Positions 58,494 through 64,000 of a stretch of 64,000 nucleotides of DNA are shown in pieces. The first letter of the stretch is position 1. Each line of letters begins with the position of its first letter. Both the position numbers and the translations under genes were made by a program. The notes under the pieces are model-generated. The model was not told the origin of the DNA. It made no database searches and was given only the letters and a program-made list of their open reading frames with translations. This DNA is from Lepas anatifera (Eukaryota > Arthropoda > Thecostraca > Lepadidae), in NCBI GenBank assembly GCA_034440635.1, contig JAOTON010000892.1, positions 62,001 to 126,000 on the forward strand. Reading direction: 5' to 3'.

Positions 58494-59576
58494 ATGGCAA
58501 AAACATGCAACTTTAGCACGCTGCAAGAGAGCCTGATAAGAGACCGGATAGTCCTGGGCGTACAAGACGACGGTGTCCGGAGACGACTTCTGCAAGAGAA
58601 CGAACTTAAACTGATGGAGGCCATTCAAGTCATCCGAGCACAGGAAACAACAAAGGACCAAATGCTAGCCATGGCCGAACAGGACACAGGTGTACACGCT
58701 CTGAGCAGAACGAGGAGGGATCCAGTCCAAAAAACAGCCCAGAATTATGGCGTGTGCAAGTTTTGCGGCACAAGGTACGTGTTCAAAAAACACCTATGCC
58801 CTGCATGGGGAACGGCGTGTCAGCTGTGTGGTGGTCTTCACCACTTCGCAAAGAAATGCCAGAAAGCCCGCATACGGATGCTGGACTCGATGGGCGTACA
58901 CCAGTCCGAGCCTTCGTACCCTCCTCAACAGTCGACTGAGGCTGAGGAGCACGACACGCATCCAGTCCTGCACATATATTTGCGTGCGGTATCCAAGCAG
59001 CCAAAAAGTAATAGACTTTACGCTCATTTGATCATAGGAAACGATCACATCGAACGATTCCACCTGGATACCGGCGCAGGGGTAAATGTGCTGGCCTTAA
59101 ATCTGTATAAGATGGCATGTAAAGATCCCCGACTAAGGATGCTGCAGCCATGTGATGTATCACTCGTAATGTATAGCGGAACAACAACCAAGGTAAGGAC
59201 AAAGCGCCGAATGATGGTTACGAATCCAAAAACAATGAAAGAGCATATGATGGAGCTTTTGGTGGTACCCCAAGATTACACACCACTACTGGGTGTGACA
59301 GCAGTGCAAGAGTTGGATTTGATCCACGTGAAACGGGAAAATATCATGACAGTGACAGGTGGTACCGAAAATAGCGAGCAAGACAAGGGAAAGGCAAGAG
59401 GGCAAACAACTACTGAAATCCGAATGAAGGAAGAACTGGCAAGAGAGTTTAATAATAATTGTTGGGGTTTAACGACGCACCAACTGCCAGGGTCATACGG
59501 CGTCGTCAACTCTCACCCTGTTGGAAGGGATTTTGGGGATCAGATCGACTTATTCAGAGGCTCCGCCGGGACTTGA
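58494..59576 (+). pseudogene. Gypsy 2 gag zinc fingers and protease
   Basis: An open frame of 360 codons; only the part to about 59450 is retroelement, the rest is read into the SINE. It begins near AKTCNFSTLQESLIRDRIVL (gag). Zinc-binding motifs follow: CKFCGTRYVFKKHLCP at about 88-103 and CQLCGGLHHFAKKC at about 110-123. The aspartic protease is marked by HLDTGAGVNVL at about 189-199, and DYTPLLGVTAVQ further on. Gag packages RNA; the protease processes the polyprotein. The reading frame resumes in phase after the SINE. Confidence 0.88.
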
Positions 59577-59634
59577 ACACGGGACCGGTGGCTTAGAAGA
59601 CAAGGGTGCTATCCACTAAGCCACCTCATCCCCC
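59451..59634 (-). mobile_element. tRNA-derived SINE with 14-bp TSD, inserted in gypsy 2
   Basis: 184 bp flanked by a perfect duplication TGGCAAGAGAGTTT (59437-59450 and 59635-59648). The minus strand begins with a tRNA-like head: GGTGGCTTAGTGGATAGCAC with an A-box, an anticodon-loop-like CTTCTAA, and a B-box GTTCAAGTCCC. A body ending CGTCGTTAAACCCC and a 3' tail ATTATTATT follow. Head, A/T-rich tail and a TSD of this length indicate LINE-type retroposition. Confidence 0.92.
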
Positions 59635-59648
59635 TGGCAAGAGAGTTT

Positions 59649-59897
59649 CACAATGTCTTCACTGGAAATGGACTGTTCGAAGAAGAGCTCAAACTTGAAG
59701 TTGACGCAGCTGCCTACCCTGTCAAAATAGCTACAAGGTCACTGCCTGCGGCGTTAGAACAGGACGTACGAAAGGAATTGGATCGCCTGACTCAGGAGAA
59801 TATAATCGCGCCTGTGACGAAACCCACGGATTGGATATCGGCTCTTGTTGTCGTTAAAAATCAAATGGTGGTCTCAGATCATGCATTGATCAAAAAC
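59649..59897 (+). pseudogene. Gypsy 2 reverse transcriptase, N-terminal part
   Basis: Follows in frame after the SINE: HNVFTGNGLFEEELKLEVDA, then a segment RKELDRLTQENIIAPVTKPT and DWISALVVVKN, the usual entry to gypsy RT. A one-base shift near 59862-59868 moves the frame; after it the NGGLR and CID landmarks of RT are recognisable. The fragment ends at the TTAA site of the next insertion. Confidence 0.85.
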
Positions 59898-59903
59898 CCT
59901 TAA

Positions 59904-60694
59904 AGGGAGATACGCGAAAAAATTATTATTGTGGTTTCTTGCTATTTGAAAAATCCTGATAACGAAACTATCAATTATTTTTGTATCTTCGGCAAAATTT
60001 TGGGAGGCCACTCACTTATTATCGAAATCGGTTAACAGTTTCGATAAAATGCCCATCACTTACCCATGCCCAGACCCATCACTTACTTTTCGAAAACTAT
60101 TTAAAGTTGAAAAGTAATGCTTTTTTATAATAAAAATGTTTGCACTCCTGTATTTGTATTTGAATTAATTTTAAAAAGTTTATAAAAACTACAAAATGAA
60201 TTAGTTTGCCCTAAAAACGGATAGAACATAATTACTCAAGTCTTCAGCGGTTTCGAACCTCGGGTCTTGAGCCATTTTCTGCTTCCACCCCAGGATGACA
60301 AAACTTTTGCGTCAGATAGGTCACGTGACCCCGGTTTGAGAATTCCCAGGCTTCTGATTGGTTAATTGTGATTTCTTTTAAGCCCTATATTTCTGTTTCA
60401 AAGAGTTTTTGCATGTTGTTTTTCTAAAGTAATTTTTTTCTGCAGTAGTCAAAAGTTCTACATCACTGTTTAGGATAGATATGACCTAATTCTTAGAAAA
60501 ATTGATAGCCTTAGCCGTGTGTACGTCATATACATCGATATGAGGTGTACCGGTAAAGTCGTCTAGAAATGTTGACTTTGAGAGCAATTTTAAGGCATTT
60601 GCAGGCCGAATTCGCAAAAATGAGAATAGGACTTCTGATACAACTTTTTGTAACCTTTTGATATAGCCAATAAAATTTTTTCGCGTATCTCCCT
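59904..60694 (+). mobile_element. TTAA-flanked MITE (piggyBac-type target), 791 bp
   Basis: Terminal inverted repeats AGGGAGATACGCGAAAAAAT and ATTTTTTCGCGTATCTCCCT are perfect over 20 bp, flanked by TTAA on both sides (59900-59903 and 60695-60698). RT coding resumes directly after it, confirming the insertion. No transposase inside. TTAA duplication fits piggyBac; Kolobok-type elements also use TTAA. Confidence 0.88.
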
Positions 60695-60698
60695 TTAA

Positions 60699-60835
60699 GC
60701 AAGGTGCTACAGAGAAACACTTATCCCATACCGACAGTGAATGATCTCACATGTAGGCTCTCAAATGCCAAGATATTTTGAGTATGTGATGCCAAGAATG
60801 GGTATTGGCAGGGGTCCAAAAACTTGCCGATCTAC
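60699..60835 (+). pseudogene. Gypsy 2 reverse transcriptase, continued fragment
   Basis: The frame reading SKVLQRNTYPIPTVNDLT follows the TTAA site, then, after a stop within about 20 codons, DAKNGYWQG, matching the RT segment that precedes the catalytic DD box. The DD box itself and everything after are missing, so the element ends by truncation near 60835. Confidence 0.8.
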
Positions 60836-61913
60836 CTACGCCGTCGGCGACCCTATCATCTTTTGGTTGGCGACCCAGCAACCGTCTCAAACTCTGATTC
60901 CATCTGTTTTCCTATGATTTTAGCTTCCACCATCCGCTCCTGCTTCTAAATATGCTTACCCTCTCCACTGTCTCCACCCGTCATCGTAATACATACAGTG
61001 CCCATCAAAATCTATCGGATGAAGTCTGCCAGTTCCTTTGGCCAAGAATGGGCAGAATCTACTTCGACAAAGAGCCAAGTTAGCCTTCGTTTCCCGGCTT
61101 GTTTGGCGTTTCTGAAAGACAGCTTGGCTACAACGGGGCATCTTTGGCCGATTACATCTGGTATCACCACCGCCCTTAGTTGCTGCTAGTCTATGCTAGT
61201 TATGTTTCTTCTTATTACAATTTTTGGTTCCAATTTGACGAAAAACGACTGAAATAACCTGGTACTTTAGATGATGCCATCTCCTGTACCGTATTTATGT
61301 ACTATTTTTAAGTTCAAACTAGAATGTAAAAGAATCTGTCACGAGTCGGTACCAAGTCGGTGATTTTCTTTTTTCAATAGGCGACCAATGGGCGACCAAG
61401 TCGGCCGAAACCGCCGACTTGCGTGGTCGCCTGGTCGCCGGTGGTCGCCCTGGTACATTTTCGGTGTCTGCGGCCTTCAGAACGAGCGCGGCGCGGGCTG
61501 CCGCTAATATTTTTGTATTCTTGTTGGAAGCTGTGGGCGCCGTTTTTGACGACTGGTGTTCAATTTGTTAAATCCAAGGGGCTAAATCAAGATGTGCGTT
61601 TATAATAGCCGGTCCGTGCAATCTAGGTGGGTTTTGCAGTCTACTTGCAATGATGTTTCCTTGTTTTTGCTTTATCGCGAAAAGTCTCAGAAGGAAAAAA
61701 GCTTGAATACAAGTGGTGCATGTTTAAACCTTTCCAACCACAATCTCGGATAAGGATGCTCTTAGTAGGCACAGAAAATATCATCGTAAACATTGTTGCA
61801 TAGTCACACATTCCCAAGGGCGTGGATTTCCTAAATGATTTTTGGGGTGCCTAATTATGAGACTATCCATAAGAAGTATACTGTTTTTGATACCACCATG
61901 TTCTTGCCTTATA
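60836..61913. other. Intergenic stretch, no gene recognised
   Basis: Holds the GGCGACC-rich imperfect hairpin at 61380-61439 and one copy of a 27-bp direct repeat at 61754-61780. Nothing else is supported. Confidence 0.4.
61380..61439. repeat. Imperfect GGCGACC hairpin
   Basis: GGCGACCAATGGGCGACCAA then GTCGG is followed, after a CCGAAAC-type loop, by CCGACTTGCGTGGTCGCC and TGGTCGCC. The arms pair with a few mismatches. Similar GGCGACCC words at 60846-60876 suggest a longer decayed repeat. Confidence 0.5.
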
Positions 61914-62377
61914 CCAGTGCAAAGTACGGCATTTACGACAAGATTTCGTGGGTGCGAGTGCCCTTGGAGACAGGACCGACTGGTGCAAATTTTATCAACC
62001 TGGTGCAAACTTGCGAGGTCAGTGACACTTAAACTTAACAAATAATGGCTGAATGGCTATTAAGACACAGGAGGGGGCCTTATAAAATTCCTTAACTAAC
62101 TGACTAATGATTTAGGTAGCATTGCATTGTAGGGCTAGGAATGGGTGCATTTTTCCTTGTATGTGCCAGACTGGTGCGAATTTTTGGAGGCTGGTGGTGC
62201 GAGAATTTTAGATGGCTGGTGCGACTCGTCTGGCATGCTGCCATACTTTGCAGACTGGGCCTTATAGCTGGACATATAACTGGCTGACCAAGTAGGCTTG
62301 TTATTTATAAATTTTTAAGTCCCTGAAATGAGAAATAGGAAAATTTGTAGGATGCTCTTAGTAGGCACAGAAAATAA
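61754..62377 (+). repeat. 27-bp direct repeat pair flanking a MITE
   Basis: A 27-bp sequence starting GGATGCTCTTAGTAGGCACA and ending GAAAATA occurs exactly at 61754-61780 and 62351-62377. TTGGGGTGCC occurs after both copies. MITE R copy 3 lies between them. Confidence 0.7.
61914..62258 (-). mobile_element. MITE family R, copy 3 (8-bp TSD)
   Basis: 345 bp, inverse orientation to 6866-7227, ends CCAGTGCAAAGTACGGCATT and GCCATACTTTGCAGACTGG. Flanked by a perfect GCCTTATA duplication at 61906-61913 and 62259-62266. Confidence 0.92.
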
Positions 62378-64000
62378 CGAGCTTTCATTTGGGGTGCCAC
62401 AGCAGTGACAGGTCCAAGGGATCCATGAACTCGAGTTCAGGACCCCTTAAGTTTGAAAGGATTAAGGGCGGCCTGAGGAAAATGGTACCTCAAAACTGAT
62501 TAAACCAGGTCTGTGAGGCAGAATATACCTTGCTACTGCCCCCACCACTAGAATACAAATGATGGGGCTACAGATGGAGCCTTGAAGTTTAGAAGTTGTG
62601 AAAATGACATTAAAGGTGCTGAAAACAGGTTTTGTTGTGCTAGTTTGGCTACATCATGTTCTGTATGGCCATATGTCTTGGTCTGTATATATTATTATCT
62701 CAAGTGGCAATATAAATCAAATATTAAAAAAATTTATCATTTCACTAGGTATCTATTAATTGATTTTGTATATGGCTAGTGTCTTATTTACACAGATGCC
62801 AAGACATGTGAATGATCATAATAAACATGTTGAGCTTCAATATTTGAAGCAGGGTATAAAGTATGATTTCCTGTTTCTGCTTCAAAGATAAATGTCTTCT
62901 AAAATTCTAAGAACAGAAATAAGCCAGGTAGAAAGAACAAAAGTTTGTTTCATGGCCTAAAATATTGTTGTGGAAAATGGTCTCATGCATTCCCATAATT
63001 GAGAATGGGTGTTCCCATCTATGGGTCAAGCATTCCCATTTATGGCACTGTTACCATTTTTAAGTCACACCAACCACAGTTTTCTCCCACTGATTGATGA
63101 TGATAGCCACCCTTTTGGGTGAAGTGTGCCCTTTTGGTTGACAGCATGCAATCTCAGAGGGCTGCCCCTTACTAAAATCCTAGATCCATCTCTGTGCATT
63201 GGTACCCCATAGGCGGGCAAAGGTGCTTTGCACAGAACGCCTTATAAAAAGCCCTTAACTAACTAACTAAGATGTGATAAACCATTTCCAATTTGCCAGA
63301 AGACTCCACTGCAAGGACAATGGTCCAATCCAAGTCTGCCAAATATAGAATAAGCTGTGTCTTTTGCACAGATGGATGCACACTGGGTGATCAGGGTGTG
63401 TGTGTATGTTTTTAACTGACTGATTATATGCATCCAAGTTTCTGATAATATCTTGTATTTTTTGTCACAAGAAAGTTGAATCGTTTTGTTTTCTCTAGTA
63501 TGGATGAAATATGGAAGCACTGCCACAGAGGTACAGCAGAAATATCACAGAGATTTTCCACCACAAAGAACAGGTTGCTGAAATGCAAACTGTTCTTCTC
63601 AGTCCCAATCCTGGTCCAAATGGATCATCAGCAACTATTCTGGAAACTTTTTCAGTCCTGATTATTAATGCTAAAATGCATCAATTAAGAGCTTTGGAAA
63701 TAGTTATCATGGGAATGATGTCATGCAAAGAAAACAAGGTTATTCCCAAGAGACAGCATTGCTATTGCTTTGAGTAGAACCATGTTCAACAATGGAGCGA
63801 AAATTGGGCCTCATCTTAGCAATGGTTGATATTTTCCACTGCACTTCTGAGGAAATGTTGGCAATGAATAATGTTTGAATTATTTATTTGAAAAGTTACA
63901 GGAATTTATCTGATTTGTGGCGCCTCAAGGTGAAGAATCACAAGTATTTCCGACGCATTTATGTACATGAAAACATTTTTCTCTAGTTAAATGAAACATC
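62378..64000. other. Right-end stretch, no gene recognised
   Basis: AT-rich sequence without a recognised repeat family. An open frame at 63511-63777 has no known domain. An exon cannot be excluded. Confidence 0.35.

Larger units (their letters stand above)
58181..60835 (+). mobile_element. Ty3/gypsy retrotransposon 2, LTR-less fossil
   Basis: Plus-strand order: gag remnant (58181-58492), gag zinc fingers and protease (58494-59450), SINE insertion (59451-59634), start of reverse transcriptase (59649-59897), TTAA-flanked MITE (59904-60694), more reverse transcriptase (60699-60835). No LTR, RNase H or integrase is seen. Gag with a CxxC...H...C then CxxC...HFAxxC pattern resembles Mag-like gypsy elements, from memory of the family. 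Confidence 0.85.

Noticed and set aside
58747..59063. Extra frames overlapping the gypsy 2 gag-protease region
   Set aside because: They are shadows in other frames of the region carrying the zinc fingers and LDTGA motif.

Overview
This window looks like repeat-dense, intron-type nuclear DNA from an invertebrate animal, most plausibly a marine one. There are no bacterial-style operons, long uninterrupted reading frames are rare, and nearly everything recognisable is a transposable element: Ty3/gypsy retrotransposons, hAT-like MITEs with 8-bp target-site duplications (TSDs), tRNA-derived SINEs, a TTAA-flanked MITE, long-TIR DNA elements and minisatellites. I cannot name the species. I recognise no host gene, so the window reads as a transposon nest.

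Left part (1-24 kb). Three roughly 1-kb copies of a family here called Y sit at 1-981, 3689-4690 and 8959-10056 (inverted). Its ends carry a GC-rich palindrome and its body is packed with TGACCT/AGGTCA half-sites. A long-TIR element, X1 (11661-15851), contains a related palindrome-capped element, Z1 (14051-14839). Small hAT-like MITEs of several families are scattered through, many with intact 8-bp TSDs: 6486-6641, 6866-7227, 8478-8747, 10879-11039, 18943-19084, 20736-21002 and 21749-22111.

Centre (24.2-44.5 kb). This is one nested structure. A minus-strand Ty3/gypsy element is bounded by two direct 172-bp LTRs (24217-24388 and 44374-44545) and a perfect 5-bp TSD (AACCT). Just downstream of its integrase it is split by a 15.6-kb DNA transposon (24488-40053) with about 580-bp terminal inverted repeats. 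The transposon carries a minus-strand gene: a zinc-finger-like first exon near 39.1 kb and a transposase-like exon at 26.0-27.6 kb. Between them is an apparent intron of about 11 kb filled by tandemly duplicated 4-5 kb units, each with a hAT MITE and a large 50-bp minisatellite. The minisatellite monomer contains the MITE's own terminal sequence.

Right part (44.6-64 kb). Here are Z2 (44613-45555), a 128-bp near-perfect snap-back palindrome (46289-46416), a hAT transposase fossil (49.5-50.2 kb), a second long-TIR element X2 (52093-55319), more MITEs, and a second gypsy fossil (58181-60835). That fossil was hit in its gag-pol region by a tRNA-derived SINE with a 14-bp TSD and by a TTAA-flanked MITE.

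How the parts relate. X1, X2, the giant transposon and a fragment at 56.66 kb share similar outer ends and subterminal layout. X1 and X2 could therefore be non-autonomous relatives of the giant element. All coding elements seen here are broken by frameshifts or stops, so the locus looks like a decaying layered insertion record.
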